Source: Aminobacter sp. HY435 (lineage in GTDB: Bacteria > Pseudomonadota > Alphaproteobacteria > Rhizobiales > Rhizobiaceae). From it: DNA of 64,000 bases. The stretch spans positions 124,001-188,000 of the forward strand of contig NZ_JANKZL010000008.1 in assembly GCF_027568395.1 (NCBI RefSeq), read 5' to 3'. Positions 27,499-37,150 of this stretch are shown here, in pieces. The first letter of the stretch is position 1; each line of letters starts with the position of its first letter. The notes beneath the pieces were generated by a model. It made no database searches. It saw only the letters and a list, made by a program, of their open reading frames with translations, and was not told the origin of the DNA. A program made the translations under genes and the position numbers.

Positions 27499-28137
27499 AT
27501 GACGGACTCAGACCTTCCCAACCTCACCCCGGTGGAAGCGCGTGTGCTCGGCTGCCTGATCGAGAAGAAGGAACTGACGCCTGACGTCTATCCGATGACG
27601 TCGAATGCGCTGGTAGCCGCTGCCAACCAGAAGACGTCGCGCGAGCCGGTCATGGCCCTGGAGATGGTCGACATCACCAGGGCACTCGGTTCGCTGCAGG
27701 CGAAAGGACTGGCGAAGCAGCAATTCGCCTCGCGCGTCGAGCGTTACGAACACCAGATGGCGCAGAAATTCTCGCTGACGCGCAACCAGAGCGCGCTGAT
27801 CGGCCTGCTTCTTCTCCGCGGACCGCAGACCGTCCACGAATTGCTCGCCCGCACTGAGCGCATGGCGAACTTTGCCGATGCCGACGCCGTGCGCGCCGAA
27901 CTCGACATGCTGATCGGCCGCAGGCCGGCGCTGGTCAAGGAGATCGGTCGCGCCCCCGGCCAGCGCGAGGATCGCTTCGCGCATCTTCTGTCCGGCGATG
28001 TCGATGCCGCAGTCGTCGCGACGATCCGGGCGCCGGGCACCGCCTCTCCCGTCGTTTCAGAGCTCGAGGAACGTGTCCGCGTCCTGGAACAGGAAGTGGC
28101 GGCGCTGAAGGCGCGGCTCGATGCCGTCGGCGGGTAG
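27499..28137 (+). CDS. YceH family protein (UPF0502/DUF480)
   Basis: 212 aa with the family opening LTPVEARVLGCLIEKKELTPDVYPMTSNAL, then NQKTSREPVM and GLAKQQFASRVERYEHQMAQKF. The fold is two winged-helix domains, so a DNA- or protein-binding role is possible, but function in bacteria is not firmly established. A C-terminal coiled coil (ELEERVRVLEQEVAALKARL) is present. It starts 20 nt after the sdhB tandem repeat. A hairpin (28160-28189) follows. Confidence 0.9.
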   Translation: MTDSDLPNLTPVEARVLGCLIEKKELTPDVYPMTSNALVAAANQKTSREPVMALEMVDITRALGSLQAKGLAKQQFASRVERYEHQMAQKFSLTRNQSALIGLLLLRGPQTVHELLARTERMANFADADAVRAELDMLIGRRPALVKEIGRAPGQREDRFAHLLSGDVDAAVVATIRAPGTASPVVSELEERVRVLEQEVAALKARLDAVGG

Positions 28138-28159
28138 GCGCGTGGCAGAATAATTGAAA

Positions 28160-28190
28160 ACGGCCCGGTTGCGGAAGCTGCCGGGCCGTC
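28160..28190 (+). terminator. Probable terminator after the YceH-family gene
   Basis: Stem ACGGCCCGG (28160-28168) / CCGGGCCGT (28181-28189) with a 12-nt loop; only a weak T-tract (CTTGC) follows. Confidence 0.5.
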
Positions 28191-28234
28191 TTGCATTGGG
28201 CCCGTTGTCCGGAGAGGCCGTGCGGCCCCTTGTC

Positions 28235-28273
28235 CGCCTGCCGGCCCTTCTCCCCGCGAGCGGGGAGAAGGGA
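28235..28273. repeat. Short palindromic intergenic repeat, copy 2
   Basis: Same element as at 14899-14938: CGCCTGCCGGC followed by a 13-bp perfect stem CCCTTCTCCCCGC (28245-28257) / GCGGGGAGAAGGG (28260-28272). Again located between convergent genes. Confidence 0.7.
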
Positions 28274-28284
28274 TCTGAACGGCT

Positions 28285-29403
<1,119 letters not shown>

Positions 29404-29708
29404 GAGGGTTCCTCCCGGTGAGCTGGTCCCTCGGAAGCTAAACATTTTCGGCGATTTTTGGTTTCGAAGACGAAGTGCGGCGCGACCGCGCATTGCGCGC
29501 CCGAGCGGCAGGGCGCAACAAATGAAAAAATGCGGCTCTTCGGCGTGATGGCCGGACGCTGGTCTGCCCCCAAGCGCCCGGCCCGCCGTACTGCCGCGTC
29601 AGTGCCACTGCCCTGGCACTGACGTGGACAGCCAGACCTGTAAAATCCCGTTTGCCGACCGTTTTCGCGGTTACGCGACCCGTCTGGACAATTTGAACCT
29701 GCCTCGAT
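29404..29708. other. Intergenic region with hairpins (305 bp)
   Basis: No convincing gene. It holds a 10-bp perfect stem CGTCAGTGCC (29597-29606) / GGCACTGACG (29615-29624) with an 8-nt loop, and at its right border a 7-bp stem GATTCAC / GTGAATC (29706-29723) that overlaps the stop of the small ORF at 29709. Neither is followed by a T-run. Confidence 0.4.
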
Positions 29709-29867
29709 TCACGGCTGTGAATCAGGTTTCTCAGGCACCTTCGGCGGCCTTTCCCGGTCCGGTTCAGGCAGCTTGCCGCCAAGCGCCATGGGGGCGAGGA
29801 AGGCACGCGGGTTGAACCCTGCCGCAGCCAGAGCCACCAGCGTCTTGAACAATTGAACGCGGTGCAT
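29709..29867 (-). CDS. Possible 52-aa small protein
   Basis: Starts MHRVQLFKTLVALAAAG, a short basic and hydrophobic stretch that could be a membrane segment or signal, followed by a Pro/Glu/Lys-rich tail ending EKPDSQP. GAGGAAAA stands 6-10 nt before the ATG, a good SD for this genome. No homologue recognised. Coding status is plausible because of the SD and the signal-like N-terminus but unproven. Confidence 0.42.
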   Translation of the reverse strand: MHRVQLFKTLVALAAAGFNPRAFLAPMALGGKLPEPDRERPPKVPEKPDSQP

Positions 29868-30058
29868 GTCCGTTTTCCTCGTGCCGCCTGGACTGACCAC
29901 TTCGATATGCGAGCGGGAACCTAGACGTGTCGAAACGACAGTTCTTGGACTGTACGGCCCCTCTTTCGGGGTTCGGCGGCACCGAGGCTTGACCTATTCT
30001 CATGCGCGAAATAGAAAGTGCGCCTGCCCGTAATAGTTGTAATTCGTTGAGTGGAACC

Positions 30059-31033
30059 ATGACGATATCCGACGGGCAGTTCACATCCTTTCGCGTCTTG
30101 ACCGACGATCTCCCTGAAAAGGACCGGCTCGCGGTCCTGCGCGAGGTCTACGGCCGGACAATCCTGAATGCCGATCTCGAACCGGTTGGCGGTGCGCCAG
30201 TCCATATGGACATGCGCGTGCGGCTGTTGCCGGGCGTGGGCATCGCCACCGGCACGGCCTCGCCTGTCAAGGTCAGCGTGACCTCGCAAATGATCGACAA
30301 TGACGATGTGATCCTGATCGCCGCGCTTTCGGGCGGCAGCCACATGCGGATTGGAAACCAGGAAGAGAGTGTGCCGCCAGGTTGTGCGATGTTCGTGCCT
30401 GGAGGCTACGTCGGCGCCAACATCACGCGGCCGGGGTTCACCTATGTCAACCTGCGTTTCGAGCGAAAGGCGCTGCAGCCTCTGCTGGGCGATGTGTCTG
30501 GCATGCTGATGCGGCCGATTCCGGTGCATGAGGGGCCGATGCACCTGTTGCTGAGCTATGCCACTGCCTTGCAGAGGCTGGACGAGGCGCTGCCCGGGAA
30601 CATGGCCAGGATGATCGCGACGCATCTGCTCGACCTGACCGCCCTGACGCTGGGGGCGACGCGCGACGCCCAGCAGGTGGCGCTGGGGCGCGGCCTTGGT
30701 GCTGCCCGGCTGGCCGCCATCAAGTCGGATATCTCCCAGCGCGCCGACCTGCGCGGGCTTTCGGCCGAGCAGATCGCCGCCAGCCATCAGCTGTCGCCGC
30801 GCTATGTGCGCAAGCTGTTTGAAAGCGAGGGGCTGTCCTTCACCGAATATGCGCTGGGGCAGAGGCTGATGCGGGCGCACCGCATGCTGGCCGATCCCGC
30901 CTGGTACCGCCACAGCATCACCGACATCGCCTATGAGGCCGGCTTCAACGACCTGTCCTATTTCAACAGGGCGTTTCGCAAGCGCTATGGCGCGACGCCG
31001 TCGGAGGTGCGCGCCGGCACGCAGGCTGCGTAG
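30059..31033 (+). CDS. AraC family transcriptional regulator
   Basis: About 324 aa from the ATG at 30059 (an upstream ATG at 30002 is in frame and would add 19 residues without better SD). The N-terminal half resembles an AraC ligand-binding cupin-like domain (VPPGCAMFVPGGYVGANI). The C-terminal 100 residues hold two helix-turn-helix motifs: GLSAEQIAASHQLSPRYVRKLFESEG and SITDIAYEAGFNDLSYFNRAFRKRYGATPSE, the classical AraC signature. Target genes are not evident; it is convergent with the OsmC gene. Confidence 0.9.
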   Translation: MTISDGQFTSFRVLTDDLPEKDRLAVLREVYGRTILNADLEPVGGAPVHMDMRVRLLPGVGIATGTASPVKVSVTSQMIDNDDVILIAALSGGSHMRIGNQEESVPPGCAMFVPGGYVGANITRPGFTYVNLRFERKALQPLLGDVSGMLMRPIPVHEGPMHLLLSYATALQRLDEALPGNMARMIATHLLDLTALTLGATRDAQQVALGRGLGAARLAAIKSDISQRADLRGLSAEQIAASHQLSPRYVRKLFESEGLSFTEYALGQRLMRAHRMLADPAWYRHSITDIAYEAGFNDLSYFNRAFRKRYGATPSEVRAGTQAA

Positions 31034-31055
31034 CCGGCGCTGCGTCGCGGTTGGC

Positions 31056-31481
31056 TCAGGCGAGGCGGGCTTCGAGCGAGACCTTGATCGCGCCGAGCGC
31101 CTTGGAGACGGGGCAGCCTTCCTTGGCCTTGGCGGCGAGCTCCTGGAACTTGGCGTCGTCGATGCCGGGCACGGTGCCGACAAGGGTGAGCGCGCTTTCG
31201 GTGATGCCGGTGCCGGGGACCAGCGTCACCACCGCCTTGGCGTCGAGCTTGTCGGCGGGCGTGCCGTTTTCGGCGAGGAAATGCGACAGCTGCATGGCGA
31301 AGCAGCCGGCATGGGCAGCGGCGATCAACTCTTCGGGATTGGTGCCGGACCTGCCGGTTTCATCCTCGAAGCGCGCCTTGAACGAATAGGGCTGGCCCTT
31401 GAGCGCGCCGCTCTGGGTGTCGAGCGTTCCCGAACCTTCCTTCAGATTGCCTTTCCAGACGGCATTGGCACTGTGGTTCAT
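31056..31481 (-). CDS. OsmC/Ohr family peroxiredoxin-like protein
   Basis: 141 aa with both reactive cysteines of the family, one in AAHAGCFAMQLSHFL and one in KAKEGCPVSKALG, and the GTNPEELIAAAHAGC signature typical of OsmC rather than Ohr. It is expected to reduce organic hydroperoxides in the cytoplasm. The start at 31481 has AGGGAGAA upstream; longer readings run into the repeat region and were rejected. Confidence 0.92.
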   Translation of the reverse strand: MNHSANAVWKGNLKEGSGTLDTQSGALKGQPYSFKARFEDETGRSGTNPEELIAAAHAGCFAMQLSHFLAENGTPADKLDAKAVVTLVPGTGITESALTLVGTVPGIDDAKFQELAAKAKEGCPVSKALGAIKVSLEARLA

Positions 31482-32023
31482 GACATTCTCCCTGATTGGT
31501 GACGTGGCCGGGGTGCGGCGACCGGGTGAGACTATAGCGCTGCCTCGCGCGCCTGCCAGCGTCCCGTCGCCGGGAAAGCAGTGCTGCGCGAAAAAAGTCT
31601 CTCGCAAAAATGTCTGCTTGTCGGCGGTGCGCTGGTCCCCGTGCCGGCGCCGGGAGGCCAGTGTCGAGGCGAGGTTGCGTGGGAGCGCGTCCTTCGACAA
31701 GCTCAGGATGAGGACCGTCTGCGCTATCGCTGCCTGCTAGAACCTCGCAACGTGTGCGCCGGCAGCACCAAAGGTCCTCATCCTGAGCCTGTCGAAGGAC
31801 GCACAACCGACCAACCGCAAAGTGCGGAATGGGGGGAAGTTCTGGACCTCTCCTGGCCTCACTCTCCTGGCGTTACCGGCGTTCCGGCATGGACCCCCGA
31901 CACGCCTCCGTTCACTTGCGAGGTTGTGGATGGCGGCTGCGGGGCGCGCCTCCGCCTGGTGCTGCGAGAGACCTCCGGGGTTGCGAGTGGGGACCTCCCG
32001 GCAGAGGCGGATTGGCCCCGTCC
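31482..32023. other. Intergenic region with inverted repeat pair (542 bp)
   Basis: No gene can be supported. The central part holds a 30-bp inverted repeat pair (listed separately). The right 200 bp is GC-rich and readable in several frames but lacks starts with SDs and does not resemble a known protein. Confidence 0.45.
31687..31802. repeat. 30-bp inverted repeat pair
   Basis: The arm at 31687-31716 (contains CCTTCGACAAGCTCAGGATG) and the arm at 31773-31802 (contains CCTCATCCTGAGCCTGTCGA) are reverse complements at 29 of 30 positions, separated by 56 bp. The core is a familiar dispersed intergenic repeat of Rhizobiales and other alphaproteobacteria. Confidence 0.85.
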
Positions 32024-33286
32024 CTAGATCGCCTCGCCCTTGAGCAGCCGGGGCGTCTCTCCGGTCAGGCCCGATGCCTGGCGGATGAAATAGTCCTTGA
32101 GACGCGGCACCCGGTCGACGAGGCCAAGGCCGAAATCCCTGACGGCGCGAACCGGGGCGATGTCGTTGGAGAACAGCCGGTTAAGCACATCGGAAGTTAT
32201 GCCCATGCGCACAGTGTCGAAGCGGCGCCACTGCTCATAGCGTTCCAGCACGTCGAGGGCGCCGATGTCCTCACCCATGCGGTCGGCCTCAACGATGGTT
32301 TCGGCAAGGGCCGCCGCGTCCTTGAAGCCGAGATTGAGCCCCTGGCCGGCAATCGGGTGGATGCCATGGGCGGCGTCGCCGGCGAGCGCGATGCGCGGGG
32401 CGACGAAGGCGCGCGCAAGCGTCAGCCCCAGCGGCCAGGCGCGTGGCTTTCCTTCGACGCGGATCTCGCCGAGCTTCAGGCCGAAGCGCTGCTCCAGTTC
32501 GACCTCGAAAACGAACGAGTCGCCATTGACCAGCTTCTCGGCGTCCTCGGTGCGTTCGTTCCAGACGATCGACGAGCGGTTGACGCCATCCTTGGTCGGC
32601 TTGAGCGGCAGCGTGGCGAACGGTCCTGCCGGCAGGAAGTGCTCTTCGGCGCGGCCTTCGTGCGGGCGCTCGTGAATGACGGTGCAGACGATGCCCGACT
32701 GGCCGTATTCCCAGCGCACGGTCTTGATGCCGGCCATGTCGCGCAGCCTGGAATTGACGCCGTCGGCTGCGACAAGAAGCCGTGTCTCGAAGCTGATCCC
32801 GTCGGCCAGATGTACTTTCGTGGTGGTTACGCCCGTTTCGAAAGACTGCACGGCAACGCCTTCGATGATGCCGATGCCGAGTTCGACGGCGCGGCGGCGA
32901 AGCGCGCCGTTGAGCACCTTGTTCTCGATCATATGGGCGAAGGGTTCGCCGGCGCCGACTTCGCCGTCGAAGGTCAGGAAGACCGGGCGCACCGGGTCTG
33001 CGGTCTTCGAGTCCGTGATGACCATGTCGTTGATCGCCTGCGCCTCGGGCGCAATCTCTTCCCAGCAGCCGAGCTGGTCGAGCATGCGGCAGGCAGCGGC
33101 GGCGATGGCCGATGCGCGGCCGTCCTTGCGCCAGACTTCGGCGGGAGCCGCATCGACGATCGCGACGTGAAGATTGGGGCGGGCCTGCTTCATCGAAACG
33201 GCGGTAGCAAGGCCGACATAGCCAGCACCGGCAACGAGCACGTCAAGCTTGGCCGATTTGTTGTCGTCCGTGTCGCGGGTGGCCAT
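32024..33286 (-). CDS. UbiH/UbiF/COQ6 family FAD-dependent hydroxylase
   Basis: 420 aa. N-terminal FAD fold DVLVAGAGYVGLATAVSMKQA, the central substrate-domain region with LLVAADGVNSRLRDMAGI, and the second FAD motif RIALAGDAAHGIHPIAGQGLNLGFKDAAAL, all diagnostic of the ubiquinone-biosynthesis hydroxylases. It probably hydroxylates the ubiquinone ring at one or more positions; alphaproteobacteria often use fewer and broader-specificity enzymes than E. coli, so the exact position cannot be named. The ATG at 33286 has AGAGGA six nt upstream; one at 33292 abuts the SD. Confidence 0.88.
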   Translation of the reverse strand: MATRDTDDNKSAKLDVLVAGAGYVGLATAVSMKQARPNLHVAIVDAAPAEVWRKDGRASAIAAAACRMLDQLGCWEEIAPEAQAINDMVITDSKTADPVRPVFLTFDGEVGAGEPFAHMIENKVLNGALRRRAVELGIGIIEGVAVQSFETGVTTTKVHLADGISFETRLLVAADGVNSRLRDMAGIKTVRWEYGQSGIVCTVIHERPHEGRAEEHFLPAGPFATLPLKPTKDGVNRSSIVWNERTEDAEKLVNGDSFVFEVELEQRFGLKLGEIRVEGKPRAWPLGLTLARAFVAPRIALAGDAAHGIHPIAGQGLNLGFKDAAALAETIVEADRMGEDIGALDVLERYEQWRRFDTVRMGITSDVLNRLFSNDIAPVRAVRDFGLGLVDRVPRLKDYFIRQASGLTGETPRLLKGEAI

Positions 33287-33376
33287 GGGCATTCCTCTGT
33301 ATCTGGCTTGCCGCCTTGACTCGGCGGAGGCTTCCTGATGGAAACCCTGCATCCTCGGTCCCGAAAAGGGGAAAGC

Positions 33377-34240
33377 ATGCCAGCCGCCATACAAGAGCTT
33401 CTGAGCATTCTCAATCTCGAGAAGCTGGAACACAACCTGTATCGTGGTCGCAGCCCGCAGGTGAAGTGGCAACGCGTCTTCGGCGGCCAGACGATCGCCC
33501 AGGCGCTGGTCGCGGCCCAGGGCACAGTCGAACCCGGCAGGCACGTGCATTCGCTGCACGGCTATTTCATGCGTCCGGGCGACATCACCGTGCCGATCGT
33601 CTACGAGGTCGACCGGATCCGCGATGGCTCGAGCTTTACCACGCGGCGGGTTGTCGCCATCCAGCACGGGCATGCGATCTTTTCACTGGAGGCATCGTTC
33701 CAGGTCGACGAGACCGGTCTCGAATACCAGATGCCCATGCCGCTCGACGTGCCGCCACCTGACGGGCTCAAGTCGCAGCGCGAGCTGCTGCAAGAGGCTA
33801 CTCACGTGCCCGACATGATCCGCATGTTCTGGGCAAAGGAGCGGCCGCTGGAGCTGCGTCCAGTGAATGCCGAGCATTATTCGAGCCGCGACAAGCTGCC
33901 GCCGCTGCAGAAGGTCTGGATTCGCCTGACCGGCCCGGTGCCGAACGACCGCGCCCTGAGGGCGGCGGTTCTTGCCTATCTCTCCGACATGACGCTGCTG
34001 GATACGGCTACCTTCGCGCATGGCAGGGGCCTTTTCGATCCCGATATCCAGGCGGCGAGCCTCGACCACGCCATGTGGTTCCATCGCGAGCACCCGCTCG
34101 ACGGCTGGCTGCTCTACACGCAAGACAGCCCGTCGACATCAGGCTCGCGCGGCTTCACGCGTGGAGCGCTCTACGCACAGGACGGCACGCTGATCGCGTC
34201 GGTGGCGCAAGAAGGCCTGATACGCCTGCGCACAAACTAG
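33377..34240 (+). CDS. tesB: Acyl-CoA thioesterase II
   Basis: 287 aa double-hotdog thioesterase. Opening EKLEHNLYRGRSPQVKWQRVFGGQTIAQALVAA, then HSLHGYFMRPGD and RDGSSFTTRRVVAIQHG in the first hotdog; the second contains LAYLSDMTLLDTA and SLDHAMWFHR with the Asp and neighbouring residues of the TesB active site. It hydrolyses medium- and long-chain acyl-CoA to free fatty acid and CoA. The start at 33377 has AAGGGGAA upstream. The gene precedes glnK, a common order in Rhizobiales. Confidence 0.94.
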   Translation: MPAAIQELLSILNLEKLEHNLYRGRSPQVKWQRVFGGQTIAQALVAAQGTVEPGRHVHSLHGYFMRPGDITVPIVYEVDRIRDGSSFTTRRVVAIQHGHAIFSLEASFQVDETGLEYQMPMPLDVPPPDGLKSQRELLQEATHVPDMIRMFWAKERPLELRPVNAEHYSSRDKLPPLQKVWIRLTGPVPNDRALRAAVLAYLSDMTLLDTATFAHGRGLFDPDIQAASLDHAMWFHREHPLDGWLLYTQDSPSTSGSRGFTRGALYAQDGTLIASVAQEGLIRLRTN

Positions 34241-34255
34241 GCATTTTTTATCTTT

Positions 34256-34272
34256 TGCACATTTTGTGAGCA
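34256..34272. promoter_or_regulatory. NtrC-like dyad upstream of glnK
   Basis: TGCACATTTTGTGAGCA, a 17-bp dyad with TGCAC...GnGCA ends as in NtrC enhancer sites, about 104 bp upstream of the sigma-54 element. Confidence 0.5.
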
Positions 34273-34282
34273 ATTGATTTGC

Positions 34283-34306
34283 TGCACCTGCGAATAGGTA
34301 GGTGCA
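34283..34306. promoter_or_regulatory. Second TGCACCT/AGGTGCA dyad upstream of glnK
   Basis: 7-bp arms TGCACCT and AGGTGCA separated by 10 bp; the half-sites match the NtrC consensus but the spacing is wider than the usual 17-bp site. Centred 30 bp (about three helical turns) from the first dyad. Confidence 0.45.
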
Positions 34307-34346
34307 TGTTTTGCCATTATCCGTTTCATTTCAGATGGTTAGATAG

Positions 34347-34802
<456 letters not shown>

Positions 34803-34830
34803 GCGGCCACCAATTGTCATGGAGACCTCA

Positions 34831-36210
34831 ATGCAAGTTCCTACCTCATTGAAGACGGCGGCGCGCACGGCCCTTTTGGGCGCGCTGACGCTCGGTGCCC
34901 TTGGCACCGTGGCCGCTTTCGCCCAGGAAGCCATTCCCGCCGCGACCGATCCGGCTGCAGCGGCCGCACCCGCCGATGTCATGAACAAGGGCGACGTCGC
35001 CTGGATGCTGACGTCGTCCCTGCTCGTTCTGTTCATGGCGCTGCCGGGCCTTGCGCTGTTCTACGGCGGGCTGGTTCGGGCCAAGAACATGCTGTCGGTG
35101 CTGATGCAGTGCACGATGATCGTGGCGCTGGTGATCGTGATCTGGACCTTCTACGGCTATTCGATGGCCTTCGGCGACGCTGCGAGCCCCTATTGGGGCG
35201 GCCTTGGCAAGGCGTTCCTGGCGGGCGTCACGCCTGACAGCATGGCGGCGACCTTCACCAAGGGCGTGGTCATTCCCGAATATGTCTTCATCGTCTTCCA
35301 GATGACCTTTGCCTGCATCACGCCGGCGCTGATCGTCGGCGCCTTCGCCGAGCGCATCAAGTTCTCGGCGGTGCTGCTGTTCGTGACGCTGTGGGTCACC
35401 TTCGTCTACTTCCCGATCGCCCACATGGTCTGGGATTCGGACGGGCTGATCTATGGCTGGGGCGCGCTCGATTTCGCCGGCGGCACCGTCGTGCACATCA
35501 ATGCCGGCATCGCCGCCCTGGTCGGCGCCCTGGTGATCGGCAAGCGCACCGGCTACGGCAAGGACAACATGGCCCCGCACTCGATGACGCTGACCATGGT
35601 CGGCGCCTCGATCCTGTGGGTTGGCTGGTTCGGCTTCAACGCCGGTTCAAACCTCGAAGCCAATGGCGGTGCTGCCCTCGCCATGATCAATACCTTCACC
35701 GCGACCGCGGGTGCGATCCTCGCCTGGGTGCTGATCGAAGTCGTCGCCCGCGGCAAGGCATCGATGCTGGGTGCCGCCTCCGGCATGGTGGCGGGTCTCG
35801 TTGCCGTGACGCCGGCCGCCGGCTTCGTCGGCCCGGTCGGTGCCATCTTCCTCGGCGCGATCGCTTCGGTCGTCTGCTACTTCTTCGTCGCGGTGGTGAA
35901 GATCAAGCTCGGCTACGATGACTCGCTCGATGTGTTCGGCATCCACGGCGTCGGCGGCATCGTCGGCGCGCTCGGCACAGGCATCTTCAACGCCAAGGCG
36001 CTGGGTGGCATCGGCTACGGCGAGATGTCGATCGGAGGCCAGGTGTGGACGCAGTTCCTCGCCGTTTCGGTGACCGTCATCTGGTGCGGCATCGGCTCGC
36101 TGGTGCTCTACAAGCTGGTTGACCTGCTGGTCGGCCTGCGCCCGACCGTCGAAGCCGAGCGCCAGGGCCTCGACCTGACCTCGCACGGCGAAGTCGCCTA
36201 TCACAGCTAG
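34831..36210 (+). CDS. amtB: Ammonium transporter AmtB
   Basis: 459 aa. An N-terminal signal peptide (cleaved near AFA-QE) precedes eleven membrane helices. Conserved pieces include DVAWMLTSSLLVLFMALPGLALFYGGLVR, the pore histidines in FPIAHMVWDSDG and FGIHGVGGIVGAL, and WVGWFGFNAGS. It conducts ammonium into the cell and is gated by GlnK. The start at 34831 is set by GGAG six nt upstream; an ATG at 34819 is less likely. Confidence 0.97.
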   Translation: MQVPTSLKTAARTALLGALTLGALGTVAAFAQEAIPAATDPAAAAAPADVMNKGDVAWMLTSSLLVLFMALPGLALFYGGLVRAKNMLSVLMQCTMIVALVIVIWTFYGYSMAFGDAASPYWGGLGKAFLAGVTPDSMAATFTKGVVIPEYVFIVFQMTFACITPALIVGAFAERIKFSAVLLFVTLWVTFVYFPIAHMVWDSDGLIYGWGALDFAGGTVVHINAGIAALVGALVIGKRTGYGKDNMAPHSMTLTMVGASILWVGWFGFNAGSNLEANGGAALAMINTFTATAGAILAWVLIEVVARGKASMLGAASGMVAGLVAVTPAAGFVGPVGAIFLGAIASVVCYFFVAVVKIKLGYDDSLDVFGIHGVGGIVGALGTGIFNAKALGGIGYGEMSIGGQVWTQFLAVSVTVIWCGIGSLVLYKLVDLLVGLRPTVEAERQGLDLTSHGEVAYHS

Positions 36211-36312
36211 AGCGCCGTGCGTCCGAACGGACGCACAAAGGACGCTCTAACTTACTGAGTTGGCGCATCGTGCTTTCCGAAAATCGGGTCCGATTTTCGG
36301 GCCGATGCGCTA
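36209..36312. repeat. Mosaic palindromic element after amtB
   Basis: Two adjacent hairpins: AGAGCG...GTGCGTCC-GAAC-GGACGCAC...CGCTCT (36209-36248) and GCGCATCG (36263-36270) ... CGATGCGC (36303-36310) enclosing CCGAAAATCGG / CCGATTTTCGG (36277-36300). Such two-part elements are common between genes of Mesorhizobium-like genomes. The first hairpin may also help terminate amtB. Confidence 0.75.
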
Positions 36313-36392
36313 GTGATTGCCGGCGGCGAAGAAGATTTCGCCGCCGCATCCTCCCAATCCCGTCGTGTCCGCAATTGTGCGGCCACGCTTTT

Positions 36393-36421
36393 GGGGCCCG
36401 GAGCAATCCGGGCCCCCTTTT
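36393..36421 (+). terminator. Intrinsic terminator downstream of amtB
   Basis: 10-bp perfect stem GGGGCCCGGA / TCCGGGCCCC with a GCAA loop, followed by CTTTTA. It lies about 180 nt after amtB; no gene lies between. Confidence 0.75.
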
Positions 36422-36436
36422 ATGTCCGGACCTGTT

Positions 36437-36856
36437 TCAGGCGAAGTATGCCTTAAGCCTCGGCCACAGGCCGATCGCTGTGCGGATGCGGCGGGCAGCG
36501 CTTGAACTGCGCACCGTTTCGCCGAAATGGCAGTAGCAGACGATGTTGTGCAGTTGCCGGTCGGACAGGTCGAAAAAGCGCTTCGCCTCGCCGTAGCTGT
36601 CGTCGGCAAGTCCGGCCGAACGGAAGACCGGATCATCGAAGGCGACCGTTATCGGCGAGCCGCCGGCGCGCAAGGCATGACGCGCCTCACGCGAGGCATA
36701 CTCGGTGCCGGACAGCGTGCCAAGCCGCCGCTCGGGCTCGCGTTCCAGCAGTTGGGCCCAGCGTTCGAGGCGTTGGGTCCGGTTCATGGGGAGGTATGCT
36801 GTGGCAGGCTGGATGTCAGCGAAAGCCTGCAGTTGCTCGATGCTCTGGTGCTTCAT
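36437..36856 (-). CDS. Conserved hypothetical protein
   Basis: 139 aa, soluble, with no signal peptide or membrane helix. It begins MKHQSIEQLQAFADIQPA and contains TEYASREARHALRAGGSPITVAFDDPVF and a cysteine pair in HNIVCYCHFGE. A strong SD (AGGAGG) stands 6 nt before the ATG. No family recognised. It lies alone between amtB and ftsK on the opposite strand. Confidence 0.68.
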   Translation of the reverse strand: MKHQSIEQLQAFADIQPATAYLPMNRTQRLERWAQLLEREPERRLGTLSGTEYASREARHALRAGGSPITVAFDDPVFRSAGLADDSYGEAKRFFDLSDRQLHNIVCYCHFGETVRSSSAARRIRTAIGLWPRLKAYFA

Positions 36857-37053
36857 CGGTGCCTCCTGCTTTAGGTCTGGCTAATATGATAAGGTATGGC
36901 GGCGCGCTTGCTGCGGCAAGTCCGGATTGTGGCCCGGAGCGAAAAACCGTGGCCTGAATGCAGGCCTCCGGCAGTTGGGGCGTGGGGCCAAAAACCCAAG
37001 CCCGGGAACGCCTCGTGGCAATGTGGCGGCAATCTTGGTTCACGTCGCCATGG

Positions 37054-37069
37054 TTAATGCGCCCTTAAC
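37054..37069. promoter_or_regulatory. CtrA-type box upstream of ftsK
   Basis: TTAATGCGCCCTTAAC matches TTAA-N7-TTAAC perfectly and lies 82-97 bp upstream of the ftsK ATG, a suitable place for cell-cycle control of a division gene. Confidence 0.62.
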
Positions 37070-37150
37070 CTTCCTCTCGATAGTCTGGTCCTCGAATCTG
37101 CCCGCTGTGCGTCCGCGCGTGGGCCTTGGCATCTATGGACGGGGACAAGC

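Noticed and set aside
31829-33319. Plus-strand frame running through the UbiH-family gene
   Set aside because: Antisense to a clear flavoprotein; no SD and no domain.
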